From Finegoldia magna ATCC 53516 (lineage in GTDB: Bacteria > Bacillota > Clostridia > Tissierellales > Peptoniphilaceae), in NCBI RefSeq assembly GCF_000159695.1, contig NZ_CM000955.1, forward strand, positions 501,543 through 565,542: a stretch of 64,000 nucleotides of DNA. Direction: 5' to 3'. Positions 26,409 to 35,549 of the stretch are shown piece after piece; position 1 is the first letter of the stretch; each line of letters opens with the position of its first letter. Both the position numbers and the translations under genes were made by a program. The notes below the pieces were generated by a model that saw only the letters and a program-made list of their open reading frames with translations, searched no databases and was not told the origin of the DNA.

Positions 26409-27074
26409 ATGGAAATATTAAAATCAGAATTATTCAAAAACTTCTCACAACAAGAGATCAATCAACTATTAAACTCAAATTTTATTTACCAAAAATCCTA
26501 CAAAAAACACCAATACATTTACAAATCTGGAAACACAACAGACACATTTGGACTAATACTCAAAGGAAAAGTTAGATTAGAAATCACAAATTATTGGGGA
26601 AGTAGAATGATACTTTCAAACAGAAACAAATTCCAAATAATCGCAGAATCCTACGCAATCAGTGGCGAAAAATTAATCATAGACGTTGTCGCAAGTGAAG
26701 ACTGTGAAATCCTGTTTATAAACACAAACCAAATTTTCGCAAATCACAACGACTACAACCACAAATTAATCAAAAATCTGCTACTCATACTATCAAACGA
26801 TAACTATTCACTATCACAAAAACTTTGCCAATCCTCCTTCAAAAAAATTCGACAAAAACTATCCGTCTATCTAAGCTCAGTCGCACTAAAAAAAGAAACC
26901 AACCAATTCGACATACCATTTAATAGACAAGAACTTGCAGATTACCTAAACGTCGACAGAAGCGCACTATCAAAGGAACTAATGGAAATGAAAAAAGAAG
27001 GACTACTAGACTACAACAAAAACCACTTCTCACTCTATAAAAACTTCAACGAAGAATACTTTTACGTAATCTAG
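26409..27074 (+). CDS. Crp/Fnr family transcriptional regulator
   Basis: This 221-residue protein has an N-terminal cyclic-nucleotide-binding-like beta barrel (IYKSGNTTDTFGLILKGKVR) and a C-terminal winged helix with recognition segment FNRQELADYLNVDRSALSKE. There are no Fnr-type cysteines, so oxygen sensing by an iron-sulfur cluster is unlikely. Position and the palindrome in the shared intergenic region suggest control of itself and perhaps of cysK-cysE. The AGAGGT ribosome site is adequate. Confidence 0.88.
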   Translation: MEILKSELFKNFSQQEINQLLNSNFIYQKSYKKHQYIYKSGNTTDTFGLILKGKVRLEITNYWGSRMILSNRNKFQIIAESYAISGEKLIIDVVASEDCEILFINTNQIFANHNDYNHKLIKNLLLILSNDNYSLSQKLCQSSFKKIRQKLSVYLSSVALKKETNQFDIPFNRQELADYLNVDRSALSKELMEMKKEGLLDYNKNHFSLYKNFNEEYFYVI

Positions 27075-27228
27075 TCCCGTCTACTCTCCCTGAATCTGAT
27101 TAAGCGGATTTTTTCTAATTTGTAATTCAGCTATCCCTCAGCTAACTCTACCAATCTGACGAAATCTCTTAGCAAAAACTCGTATGTAAGCAAGTCTCCC
27201 CATTCTCACGAAATCTCTTAGCACTTCG

Positions 27229-27400
27229 GCAAACTATCGAAGCTTAAGAATATCATACGAAAAAAATTTTGCTGATTTCAAATCGAAGGGCTCCGGCTAA
27301 AATTTAACCGCTTGAGCGCCAGCGAGCTTTAAATTTTAGGAGACCGAGATTTAGAAATCACAAATTTTTGTAGTCAGATATTCGATAGCGAGATGTTTGC
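27229..27400. repeat. Palindromic element, core type A, copy 1
   Basis: The 172-bp element has ends GCAAAC ... GTTTGC and inner GAATATC ... GATATTC. The core stem pairs GATTTC..AAATC with GATTT..GAAATC and CTAAAATTTAA with TTTAAATTTTAG around a CCGCTTGAGCG loop. Copy 2 lies 97 bp further on. Confidence 0.8.
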
Positions 27401-27497
27401 TCGTACGTTAGCAAGCCCTTCCCATCTGACGAAAGCTCTTAGCAAAATCATCAATGTAAGCAAGTCTCCCATTCACGCGAAAACTCTCAGCACTCCG

Positions 27498-27669
27498 GCA
27501 AACAATCGAAGCTTAAGAATATCATACGGAGAAAATTTTGCTGATTTCAAATCGAAGGGCTCCGACTAAAATTTAACCGCTTGAGCGCAATCGAGCTTTA
27601 AATTTTAGGAGACCAAGATTTAGAAATCACAAATTTTAGTAGTCAGATATTCGATAGCTAGATGTTTGC
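27498..27669. repeat. Palindromic element, core type A, copy 2
   Basis: This is the same length and core as copy 1 with about 10% differences, mostly in the loop and in unpaired positions. The ends GCAAAC and GTTTGC are conserved. Confidence 0.8.
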
Positions 27670-27765
27670 TCGTATCTCAGCAAGCCTACCAATCTGACGA
27701 AATCTCTTAGCAAAAATTCGTATGTAAGCAAGTTTCTTATTTTCGCGAAATCTCTTAGCACTCTA

Positions 27766-27940
27766 GCAAACTATCGAAGCTTGAGAATATCCTCTGGAGA
27801 AAATAATCATAAATTCAAGTGAAGTTAGCCGTTAAAAAATTGTGCTGTCTGAGTGCGCAGCACGAGTTCACAATTTTAGGCTAACGAGCTTAGAATTTAT
27901 TTATTTTCGTAAGCGAGATATTCGATAGCGAGATGTTTGC
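27766..27940. repeat. Palindromic element, core type B, copy 1
   Basis: The ends are those of type A (GCAAAC, GAATATC / GATATTC, GTTTGC) but the core differs. AAATAATCATAAATTC pairs with GAATTTATTTATTT, GTTAGCC with GGCTAAC, and AAATTGTGCTG with CAGCAC...CACAATTT. Confidence 0.8.
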
Positions 27941-28015
27941 TTGTATCTAAGCAAGCCCTTCCCATCTGACGAAAACTCTTAGCACAAGCTCGTAAGTCAG
28001 CAAGCTTTTTGCCAC

Positions 28016-28047
28016 GAAAAAATGCCCCTATCACACGATAAGGGCAT
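28016..28047 (-). terminator. Terminator of the EF-G-like gene
   Basis: ATGCCC-CTATC pairs with GATA-GGGCAT around ACAC. The A run at 28017-28021 supplies the U tract on the minus strand. Confidence 0.8.
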
Positions 28048-28055
28048 CTCCAAAT

Positions 28056-30113
28056 TTATTGTTCTTTAATTATTTCTTCTGTAACATTTGAAGGAACTTC
28101 TTCATATCTTACGAATTCCATTTCAAATTCTCCCCTTGCTTGAGTCATTGATCTCAAATCAATTGAGTATTCGAACAATTCTTTGTGAGGAGCTTCTGCG
28201 ATTACGATTTGGTTACCGTCTTCGTCAGATTCCATTCCCAAGATCTTACCACGGCGTTTGTTCATATCTCCCATTACATCTCCCATGTATTCTTCAGGGA
28301 TTTTGATTGTAACCTTCATAATAGGTTCCAACAAAATTGGCTTCGCTTCTTCGATACCTTTTTTGAATGCGATTTGAGCTGCGATTTTGAATGCCATTTC
28401 GTTCGAATCTACTGGGTGATATTTTCCATCGTAAAGTATAGCTTTGACACCAACTACAGGATATCCTGCCAAAGGTCCCTTTTCCAAGGATTCTTCCAAG
28501 CCTTTTTCAACTGCTGGGAAGAAGTTTTTAGGAACAGCTCCACCGAATACTTCTTCTTCAAATACGAATGTTTCTTCGGAATCTGTCAACGGTTCAAATC
28601 TGATAAATACATCAGCAAATTGTCCTGCACCACCAGATTGTTTCTTGTGTTTTCCTTCGACATCTGATTTTGCCTTGATAGTTTCACGATATGCAATTCT
28701 CAATGGAACAACTTCTGTTTCTACTTGGTATTCGTCTTTTAATCTGTCCATCATTACTTGAAGTTGAACATTGCCACGTCCACCGATTAATAATTGCTTA
28801 GTTTCATTATTTCTTTCAGATACAAATGACAAATCTTCAGTTTGCAATTTAGTTAATGCTGTTGAAATCTTATCATCATCTGATTTTGATTTTGGTTGAA
28901 TAGCAAAGAATAATGTTGCAGGTTTTAATTTCAAACGTTTGTAAACAGTTGGATCATTCTTATCAGAAATAGTGTCTCCTGTTTCTGTTTCAACTAATTT
29001 ACTAATCGCACCGATGTCACCTGCGTGAACTTCATCAGTCTTGATTTGTTCCTTACCACGCAAGAAGAATAAATCACCAATCTTTTCTTCAACTTCCTTG
29101 CTTGAATTGTATAATAAAGTATCTTTGGTAATTTTACCTGAAATTACCTTGAAAATCGAAATCTTTCCAACAAAAGGATCCACAATTGTCTTGAATACAA
29201 CTGCACTCATTGGTTCATCAACAGAGAATTTACGTTGCTTGTCGTCAGCATGTCTGAAGCCGTATTTTGCTCTTTCGTCATCTGGTGTTGGCATGTATTT
29301 TTCGATGATTTCTAATAAAACATCAACCCCAACTCCTGTAAGCGCACTTCCTGCGATAAGTGGTACACAAGTACCTTCAAGTAAAGCTGATACCAAAGCT
29401 TTTTTGAATTCTTCGTGTGTAAATTCTTCTCCGTTGAAATATTTTTCCATCAATTCGTCGTCTGTTTGAGCGACAACTTCACAAATTTCATCGAATACAA
29501 CATTAACTTCGTCCACTCTGTCTTCTGGAATAGGAACTTCCTTGAATTCGAAACCATTGTACTCAAAAGCTTTTTTGTCGATAACATCGATAACTCCCTT
29601 GAAATCTTCGCCTTCACCAAGAGTCAAAGTAAATGGAATGATGTTATTGCCAAACTTAACGTGCAAATCACTAACGCATTTGTTAAAATTAGCATTTTCT
29701 TTTTCCATTTTATTTACGAAAATAATTCTTGGAAGATCGATTGATTGAGTGTAGCGAAGAACTTTTTCTGTTCCTACTTCTATACCGTTAACAGCATCGA
29801 TAACAATAAGCGCTGCTTCTGATGCTCTTAGTGATTGATACACTTCTCTTTCGAAATCAAAATAGCCCGGAGTGTCTATGAAATTGATTTTTATGTCGTT
29901 GTGTTCGATTGGAATAACAGAGCTGGATATAGAAATACCCCTCTTCATTTCTTGCTTAGAATAGTCAGAAACTGTGTTTTTGTCCTCAACTTTTCCGACT
30001 CTGTTAATCACATTGGTTAAGTATAGGCATGCTTCAGTGAGTTGAGTTTTTCCACTTCCGCTATGCCCAACCAAGCTAAGATTTCTAATTTTGTTTGTTG
30101 GATAAGATTTCAT
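28056..30113 (-). CDS. Elongation factor G-like GTPase (FusA2 subfamily)
   Basis: This 685-residue translational GTPase has the EF-G domain order. G1 is GHSGSGKT (16-23) rather than the EF-G consensus with DAGKT. It also has DTPGYFDFE, FVNKMEKENANF and a C-terminal EF-G IV/V region with EEYMGDVMGDMNKRRGKILGM. The altered G1 and a modified switch region are typical of EF-G-like paralogues (FusA2/EF-G-2), whose role differs from main elongation and is not settled. TAGGAGG precedes the ATG. It is a single gene with its own terminator. The 230 bases upstream repeat a TTTTGCAAA motif but hold no gene. Confidence 0.85.
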   Translation of the reverse strand: MKSYPTNKIRNLSLVGHSGSGKTQLTEACLYLTNVINRVGKVEDKNTVSDYSKQEMKRGISISSSVIPIEHNDIKINFIDTPGYFDFEREVYQSLRASEAALIVIDAVNGIEVGTEKVLRYTQSIDLPRIIFVNKMEKENANFNKCVSDLHVKFGNNIIPFTLTLGEGEDFKGVIDVIDKKAFEYNGFEFKEVPIPEDRVDEVNVVFDEICEVVAQTDDELMEKYFNGEEFTHEEFKKALVSALLEGTCVPLIAGSALTGVGVDVLLEIIEKYMPTPDDERAKYGFRHADDKQRKFSVDEPMSAVVFKTIVDPFVGKISIFKVISGKITKDTLLYNSSKEVEEKIGDLFFLRGKEQIKTDEVHAGDIGAISKLVETETGDTISDKNDPTVYKRLKLKPATLFFAIQPKSKSDDDKISTALTKLQTEDLSFVSERNNETKQLLIGGRGNVQLQVMMDRLKDEYQVETEVVPLRIAYRETIKAKSDVEGKHKKQSGGAGQFADVFIRFEPLTDSEETFVFEEEVFGGAVPKNFFPAVEKGLEESLEKGPLAGYPVVGVKAILYDGKYHPVDSNEMAFKIAAQIAFKKGIEEAKPILLEPIMKVTIKIPEEYMGDVMGDMNKRRGKILGMESDEDGNQIVIAEAPHKELFEYSIDLRSMTQARGEFEMEFVRYEEVPSNVTEEIIKEQ

Positions 30114-30349
30114 AATTGTGCCTCCTATTATTTATAAGAAAACATTTGCATTTTTGTTACATAGTTTATTAAACAAATTTGATAAGTAAATTTGCAAAAC
30201 AACATTTATAATATCGTTTGCAAAATGACCGCAACGTTTCTCTTATATTATTAAAATATATATACCCAAAAATCAAAAATCCTAACAATTTTTACAAATA
30301 TTATTAAATCCCAGAAAACTATTCCCAAAGTTATGATGTCTAAATGCGC

Positions 30350-30384
30350 AAAAAATTACAGGCAACTTTCATTGCCTGCAATTT
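30350..30384 (-). terminator. Terminator of the met operon
   Basis: AAATTACAGGCAA pairs with TTGCCTGCAATTT. The A run at 30350-30356 provides the U tract. It ends the metN-metI-metQ-metE-like operon. Confidence 0.8.
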
Positions 30385-30409
30385 ATAAAAATGAGATAGA
30401 TATGATTAC

Positions 30410-31525
30410 TTATTTTCCCCAAACTTTTTCAGCTATTTTCTTAATGAGTTTTAGTTTTTCCCATTGTTGTTCAATCGTCAATATGTTTCCATTTTCGTTA
30501 GATGAGAATCCGCATTGTGGGCTCAAACACAATCTATCAAGAGAAATGAACTCTGCTGCTTTGTGAATTCTAGCAATTATTTCTTCTTCGTCTTCTAGCT
30601 CTCCTCTTTTTGATGTGATAAGTCCAAGAACAACTTTTTTATCTCCAGAAACGTATTTTAATGGTTCAAATCCACCGGATCTTTCGTCATCGTATTCAAG
30701 ATAGAATGCATCTACATTTTCTTGTGCAAATAATATTTGTGCTATTTTGTCGTAAGCACCACTTGCTGCGTAAGTTGATTCGTAATTTCCTCTGCAAACA
30801 TGTGTTGTTATTGTCAAATCTTGAGGTCTATCTTCAAGTGCTAAGTTGTTGATTCTCAAATATCTGTTAGCTTCATCATCCAATGAAACTGATTCACCGT
30901 ATTTTCTGTTGATATAATCAGAATCTACTAACATTCCCCATGTGCAATCGTCAAATTGTATATTTCTGCATCCTGCATCGTACAAATCCTTGATAACTTG
31001 TTTGTAAGCCCTCGCAATATCTTGTTCCAACTTTTCGTAATCTGGATAGATTTTGTTAGTTATCTTTGCATTATCTTCTCTAAATAATTCTACAAGTAAT
31101 TGCGCTGGTGCAGGTATTGTTTGTTTCGCAATTGTATTGTCGTCTTCAAATTGTTTTACGAATTTAAAATGTTCTACGAATGGATGATTTTCGCCTGTGA
31201 TTTTTCCTTCAACTTGTACTGATGTGTGATAAGTTTCCTTTCCGTGGAAGTAGTATCCATGATCAAGCTCAACTCTTTTTATTCCGTTAAGTCCCCAGAA
31301 GAAGTCTAAATGCCAACTTTTTCTTCGAAACTCTCCATCAGTTATTACGTGATAGCCCAATTCCTTTTGTTTATCGATTAATTTTTTGATGCATTCATCT
31401 TCTATTTCTTTTAATTCTTTTTTTGTGATTATTTCTTTTTCAAAGTCTGATCTAGCTTTTAGTAATTTTTCATCTCTCAAGAAACTTCCTACATAATCAT
31501 ATCTAAATGGTACGTGTAAACTCAT
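30410..31525 (-). CDS. MetE C-terminal-like methyltransferase (YxjG/YxjH type)
   Basis: This 371-residue protein corresponds to the catalytic domain of cobalamin-independent methionine synthase, as in Bacillus YxjG/YxjH. Zinc ligands fit THVCRGNY (His, Cys) and the late SPQCGFSSNENG (Cys). GEFRRKSWHLDFFWGL is a characteristic block. It probably makes methionine from homocysteine with a small methyl donor. An in-frame TTG at 31531 precedes the ATG at 31525, which is better placed after GGGGGAG. It is the last gene of the T-box-controlled methionine operon, which supports a methionine role. Confidence 0.85.
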   Translation of the reverse strand: MSLHVPFRYDYVGSFLRDEKLLKARSDFEKEIITKKELKEIEDECIKKLIDKQKELGYHVITDGEFRRKSWHLDFFWGLNGIKRVELDHGYYFHGKETYHTSVQVEGKITGENHPFVEHFKFVKQFEDDNTIAKQTIPAPAQLLVELFREDNAKITNKIYPDYEKLEQDIARAYKQVIKDLYDAGCRNIQFDDCTWGMLVDSDYINRKYGESVSLDDEANRYLRINNLALEDRPQDLTITTHVCRGNYESTYAASGAYDKIAQILFAQENVDAFYLEYDDERSGGFEPLKYVSGDKKVVLGLITSKRGELEDEEEIIARIHKAAEFISLDRLCLSPQCGFSSNENGNILTIEQQWEKLKLIKKIAEKVWGK

Positions 31526-31549
31526 TTTCAATCTCCCCCTTAATATTTC

Positions 31550-32392
31550 CTATTTTGCTGGTATTATTTCTCCATCGAATTTTTCTTCGATATATTTTCT
31601 AACTTCGTCTGATTCAAAAGCTTGTAATACTTTCTTGTAAGTTTCGTTGTCTTTGTCTTCTTCTCTTGCAACTATAATATTTGCAAATGGGTTTCCTTCT
31701 GATTTTTCGATTGCAATTGCATCTTTCTTTGGTGATAATTTTGCTTCTAGCGCAAAGTTTGAATTGATTACAGCAATCGCAGCGTCTTCGTATGCTCTTG
31801 GAATTGTTGCTGCTTCAACGGCTGTGAATTTCAAGTTCTTTGGATTTTCTGCAATATCTTTTTCAGTAGCTTCTAATCCTGCGTTTTCTTTTAATTTGAT
31901 TACTTTGTTATCTTCTAATATTTTTAATGCTCTTGCTCCATTTGTAGCATCGTTTGGAATTATAACTTCGTCTCCGTCTTTTAATTCATCTAAAGATTTG
32001 TATTTTTTAGAATATATTCCCATTGGTTCCAAGTGAACTGCTCCCAATGATACTAATTTTGTTCCTCTTTCTTTGTTGAAGTTTTCCAAGTAAGGAACGT
32101 GTTGGTAGAAGTTCAAGTCGATATCTTTTTCTTGAAGTGATGTGTTAGGTGTTACATAATCATCAAATTCTTTAATTTCTAGTTCAATCCCATCTTTTGC
32201 CAAGATTTCTTTTGCTTTTTCTGCAATTTCTTTGTGAGGTGCTGGAGATACTCCAATTACAACCTTCTTGTTTTCTGTAGTTTGTGATTCTTGTTTTGCA
32301 CTTTGTCCGTCTTCTTTTTTGCTTTCTTTTTTAGCACATGATGTTAATACCAATGCTAATGCCAATACTACTAATAAAATTTTCTTTTTCAT
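31550..32392 (-). CDS. metQ: Methionine ABC transporter substrate-binding lipoprotein
   Basis: This protein of 280 residues has a lipoprotein signal ending LTSCAKK and belongs to the NlpA/MetQ family: VVIGVSPAPHKEIAE, then NFYQHVPYLENFN and VAEATIP-like ligand residues (FTAVEAATIPRAYED). It captures methionine outside the cell for the MetI-MetN transporter. ATG at 32392 follows GGAG at the right distance; an in-frame GTG at 32401 is less likely. Confidence 0.93.
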   Translation of the reverse strand: MKKKILLVVLALALVLTSCAKKESKKEDGQSAKQESQTTENKKVVIGVSPAPHKEIAEKAKEILAKDGIELEIKEFDDYVTPNTSLQEKDIDLNFYQHVPYLENFNKERGTKLVSLGAVHLEPMGIYSKKYKSLDELKDGDEVIIPNDATNGARALKILEDNKVIKLKENAGLEATEKDIAENPKNLKFTAVEAATIPRAYEDAAIAVINSNFALEAKLSPKKDAIAIEKSEGNPFANIIVAREEDKDNETYKKVLQAFESDEVRKYIEEKFDGEIIPAK

Positions 32393-32403
32393 TTTTACCA
32401 CTC

Positions 32404-33060
32404 CTATATGTTTTTTTTGTTTAATTTATTTGAAATTTTTGTACCTGATATTTGTACAATTTCAACCAAGATTATAATTACAACTACTGCCCACAATAAT
32501 ACTTCTGTGTTAAATCTGTCGTAGCCGTATCGTTTTGCCAAGGCTCCCAAGCCTCCTCCACCGATTGTTCCTGCCATTGCAGAATATCCAATCAATGTGA
32601 TCATTAAGTTTGTTATCGCCAACACCAATTGCGGCAATGATTCTGGAATCAAAACTTTTGTCAATATGTTAAAATTACTTGCCCCCATTGATTTGGATGC
32701 TTCGATGATTCCTCTGTCCACATTCAAGAATTCTTGTTCAAATAATCTCGCCAAAAATGGAATTGCACCGACTGTCAATGGCACGATAGATGCAGATGTT
32801 CCTATTTTGGTTCCGACGATTAACTTGGATAGTGGAAGTAATACTATCATCAATATGATGAATGGAAATGATCTTGTAATGTTAACTATAACATCCAACA
32901 CCGCGTATAGTTTTGGTTTTGGATTAAGTCCCGATTGTCCAGTTGTATATAAAATAAGTGCCAATGGAAGGCCAAATAAAATTGTGAAAAACGTGCTTAC
33001 TAAAATCATATACAACGTCTCGCCTGTTGCTTCAAGCACCAAATTTAGTAAATCATCCAT
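32404..33060 (-). CDS. metI: Methionine ABC transporter permease
   Basis: This 218-residue inner membrane permease has five or six hydrophobic segments. The family EAA-like coupling loop ASKSMGASNFNILTKVLIPES lies near 120-140. It forms the channel of the MetNIQ methionine importer. The ATG overlaps the metN stop by one base, so translation is coupled. Confidence 0.93.
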   Translation of the reverse strand: MDDLLNLVLEATGETLYMILVSTFFTILFGLPLALILYTTGQSGLNPKPKLYAVLDVIVNITRSFPFIILMIVLLPLSKLIVGTKIGTSASIVPLTVGAIPFLARLFEQEFLNVDRGIIEASKSMGASNFNILTKVLIPESLPQLVLAITNLMITLIGYSAMAGTIGGGGLGALAKRYGYDRFNTEVLLWAVVVIIILVEIVQISGTKISNKLNKKNI

Positions 33061-34064
33061 TATTTAACCTCCTCTACTCTAATATCATTTTCTGTCAAAA
33101 AGTCTTTTGCTTTTTGTATATTTTCCTTCTGTCCGATAAGTTCAACAACTGTGTATCCAACTCCTGTGGATTGAAGTTTGTTGATATTTCCAGATATAAT
33201 GCTGAAATCTATCCCAGAGATTCTCGCTGCTTGTGATAATATCGGTTTGTTGTAAGACTTCTTGGAATAAGTTAATCTAACGACATCTCCCTTAAAATCG
33301 TCAGTTATTATCTCTTCTTCATCCTCTTCGACAAGCTTTCTGATGAAGTTTCTAGTAACATCTGTTTTTGGGTTTTTGAATAATTCTTCGACAGAATTTT
33401 CTTCGATGATTTTTCCATTTTCCATCACTGCTATTCTGTCACAGATGTCTTTTGCAACTTCCATTTGATGAGTTATCATTATTATCGTCGTTTTGTATTT
33501 GTCTACTGATTTTCTCAATATTTCCAAAACTTGTTGTGTGTTTTGTGGATCAAGTGCGCTTGTAGATTCATCTGATAAAATCACCTTAGGATTTGTGGAT
33601 AATGCTCTTGCAATCGCTACTCTTTGTTTTTGTCCACCGGATAATTGGCTAGGATAGCTTTTTGCTCTGTCTCTAAGTCCAATGAAATCCAGTAATTCGT
33701 TAACTCTTTTTTCTATTTCATTCTTTGGAATGTTTTGAAGCTTCAAAGGATATGCAATGTTTTCGTAGACGTTTTTTTGATTAAATAAATTAAAATGTTG
33801 GAAAATCATGCTGATTTCTTTTCTTGCTTCCAATAATTCCTTTTGCTTTAATGATGTTATGTCAACATCATCTATTATTACCTTTCCACTTGTTGGTTCT
33901 TCCAATCTGTTTAGAAGTCTTACAAGTGTTGATTTACCAGCTCCTGACAAACCAATTATTCCGTAAATTTCACCCTTATTTACTTTGAAACTTACATCAT
34001 CAACTGCATTAAATTCTTTCTCACTTGTATTAAAAGTTTTTTTCAAATTTAATACTTCAATCAT
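33060..34064 (-). CDS. metN: Methionine ABC transporter ATP-binding protein
   Basis: This 334-residue ABC ATPase has Walker A GLSGAGKST, signature LSGGQKQR, and Walker B VILSDESTSALDP. It ends with a C-terminal NIL domain (about 255-334), which in MetN proteins binds methionine and inhibits transport. It is the first gene of the operon, directly behind a T-box leader, so expression should rise when the cognate tRNA is uncharged. Confidence 0.95.
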   Translation of the reverse strand: MIEVLNLKKTFNTSEKEFNAVDDVSFKVNKGEIYGIIGLSGAGKSTLVRLLNRLEEPTSGKVIIDDVDITSLKQKELLEARKEISMIFQHFNLFNQKNVYENIAYPLKLQNIPKNEIEKRVNELLDFIGLRDRAKSYPSQLSGGQKQRVAIARALSTNPKVILSDESTSALDPQNTQQVLEILRKSVDKYKTTIIMITHQMEVAKDICDRIAVMENGKIIEENSVEELFKNPKTDVTRNFIRKLVEEDEEEIITDDFKGDVVRLTYSKKSYNKPILSQAARISGIDFSIISGNINKLQSTGVGYTVVELIGQKENIQKAKDFLTENDIRVEEVK

Positions 34065-34084
34065 AATCTCACCTCATTTTTGTA

Positions 34085-34392
34085 ATAAAAAAAGCCCTTA
34101 TGTGACATTCATCACATAAGGGCGAATATATCCGCGTTACCACCTTATTTTTAAATACATATATGCAAATATACAAATATGCATTTTCTCATTGTTCAGT
34201 ACGTATTCATACCTAGCACAAGATATCGGATGCAACCGGAAAAGTTTAAAAGCAAATGCTATTCGACTTTTCTAACTCCAAGACCATTTTCAACAACTAT
34301 TCTTTATCTCATTTCACCAAACTGAGACTCTCTGTAAAAGCATTCATCGTTTACTCTTCTTATCAACGTTAATGTTTATTTGTTTTGCTTAT
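34085..34392 (-). promoter_or_regulatory. T-box leader of the methionine operon
   Basis: On the minus strand the conserved T-box sequence AAGGTGGTAACGCGG (34146-34132) is followed by a strong terminator stem GCCCTTATGTGA / TCACATAAGGGC (34123-34094) and seven T. About 200 bases upstream form the stem I region with an AGAGAGTC and GGTGAAA-type loop. Binding of uncharged tRNA would stabilise the antiterminator. The specifier codon should be ATG by context, but I could not place it with certainty by eye. Confidence 0.9.
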
Positions 34393-34398
34393 GGATAT

Positions 34399-34427
34399 AT
34401 AATACAAGCTCAAAAATCTTTTGTCAA
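34399..34427 (-). promoter_or_regulatory. Promoter of the T-box/met operon
   Basis: On the minus strand TTGACA (34427-34422) and TATTAT (34404-34399) have a 17-base spacer. The transcript would begin at the 5' end of the T-box leader. Confidence 0.8.
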
Positions 34428-34476
34428 GCTTTTTTTGAAATTATTTTGAAAAAATTTTTACAAACTTTGTTTATTA

Positions 34477-35544
34477 CTACTTAAAGTATGGATTTTTGCG
34501 TAAATTATCCAATAATTTATCGTAAGTTGTCCAACCCAATCCTAGGTCAGAATATTTTGCGTAAGGGTTGTCTATGCTGTAATGTCCATCGCAGAATCCT
34601 TTGTTAACCAAAATCGGTTCACGAACTTTTGAATATCCAGTGTATAGTTGGTTTTTGCCACGTTCTACTTCTGGTAATTTCTCCATTATAAGTTTCGGTC
34701 TGTTTTCAAATCCGTAGTCTTTTGCGTTCTTGTGTGAAATCGTAGAGTGAGTAAAATCCAAGAAATACATCTTGCCATTTAATCTTGCTCTGTCGATCGA
34801 ATGGTTACGATATGGATTGGAATTTTTGTCCAATTCATCGTCAGGCAATGAATCTACCCACCAAATTTCAGAATAAATTCCACAATTATTTAGCACATCA
34901 TTGGCAAGTTCGCTGAACGAATTGCAAGTTCCCTCTTTGTTTAACAACAAATCACAACCAAATGTCGATGAAAGTTGTGGATCGTATCTGTAATCGTCAA
35001 TCAAAACTTTTGCCAAATTTTTCACCGTTTCAAAATCATCCTTGCCTTTTACTTTTTCTGACAATTCGTTTAGTTTGTCGATATATTTGTAAGTGAATTC
35101 CAAGCTATAAGGCTCATCTCTGAAATCTTCGTTCAACACCGATTTTAATTTCATGGAGAAAATCGGCTTACCGATTGAAGACTCCTTCACAAATTTCATA
35201 TCTCCAACCACCAAATTATCTTCGGCAGTTTTCTTGTCGTTCTTGTCGTATTCATTCATAAAATTTTCGACTTGCGATTTGTCATTGCCCAAGAACACAA
35301 GCTCTTGTTTGCCACGTGTTTCGTGCAATTTTTTGATAACCTTGATTAATTTGTCCTTCGAGTCCACATACTCATCGTAATTTATCGAAGAATCAATCTC
35401 ACTTGGCTTTTTGCCATTCAAATCGTCTTTTAGTTGAACTTGCTCTACGGGTGGTTTTTCTTCCACTTTTTCTTGTTTTTTGTTACAACTTGTAACTCCA
35501 AGTACAAGCGCTAAGCTCAACATCACTGATAATAATTTTTTCAT
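34477..35544 (-). CDS. Lipoprotein with transglutaminase-like fold
   Basis: This 355-residue protein has a signal peptide and lipobox LGVTSC with Cys20, then an acidic linker. The C-terminal half is a transglutaminase-like cysteine peptidase fold. EGTCNSFSELANDVL holds Cys207, YRNHSIDRARL holds His248, and MYFLDFTHS holds Asp263, in the Cys-His-Asp order. It may act on cell-wall or surface proteins. It lies 5 bases after nrdA on the same strand and may be co-transcribed by read-through, with no obvious functional link. Confidence 0.75.
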   Translation of the reverse strand: MKKLLSVMLSLALVLGVTSCNKKQEKVEEKPPVEQVQLKDDLNGKKPSEIDSSINYDEYVDSKDKLIKVIKKLHETRGKQELVFLGNDKSQVENFMNEYDKNDKKTAEDNLVVGDMKFVKESSIGKPIFSMKLKSVLNEDFRDEPYSLEFTYKYIDKLNELSEKVKGKDDFETVKNLAKVLIDDYRYDPQLSSTFGCDLLLNKEGTCNSFSELANDVLNNCGIYSEIWWVDSLPDDELDKNSNPYRNHSIDRARLNGKMYFLDFTHSTISHKNAKDYGFENRPKLIMEKLPEVERGKNQLYTGYSKVREPILVNKGFCDGHYSIDNPYAKYSDLGLGWTTYDKLLDNLRKNPYFK

Positions 35545-35549
35545 AAAAA

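Larger units (their letters stand above)
27075..28015. repeat. Array of three palindromic elements with linking direct repeats
   Basis: The convergent gap between the Crp/Fnr-type gene and the EF-G-like gene holds no protein gene. It carries three long palindromic elements (27229-27400, 27498-27669, 27766-27940). They are separated by roughly 97-base linkers that repeat CGAAATCTCTTAGCA, TCTGACGAAA and GTAAGCAAG. The organisation is periodic but the units are too long and too diverged for a CRISPR. Confidence 0.85.

Noticed and set aside
27160..28000. Possible CRISPR array
   Set aside because: Repeats are over 170 bp, internally palindromic and diverged, with linkers that are themselves repeated; there are no short constant repeats with unique spacers and no cas genes.
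28185..29748. Several plus-strand frames opposite the EF-G-like gene
   Set aside because: They mirror codon bias of the GTPase gene and lack ribosome sites.
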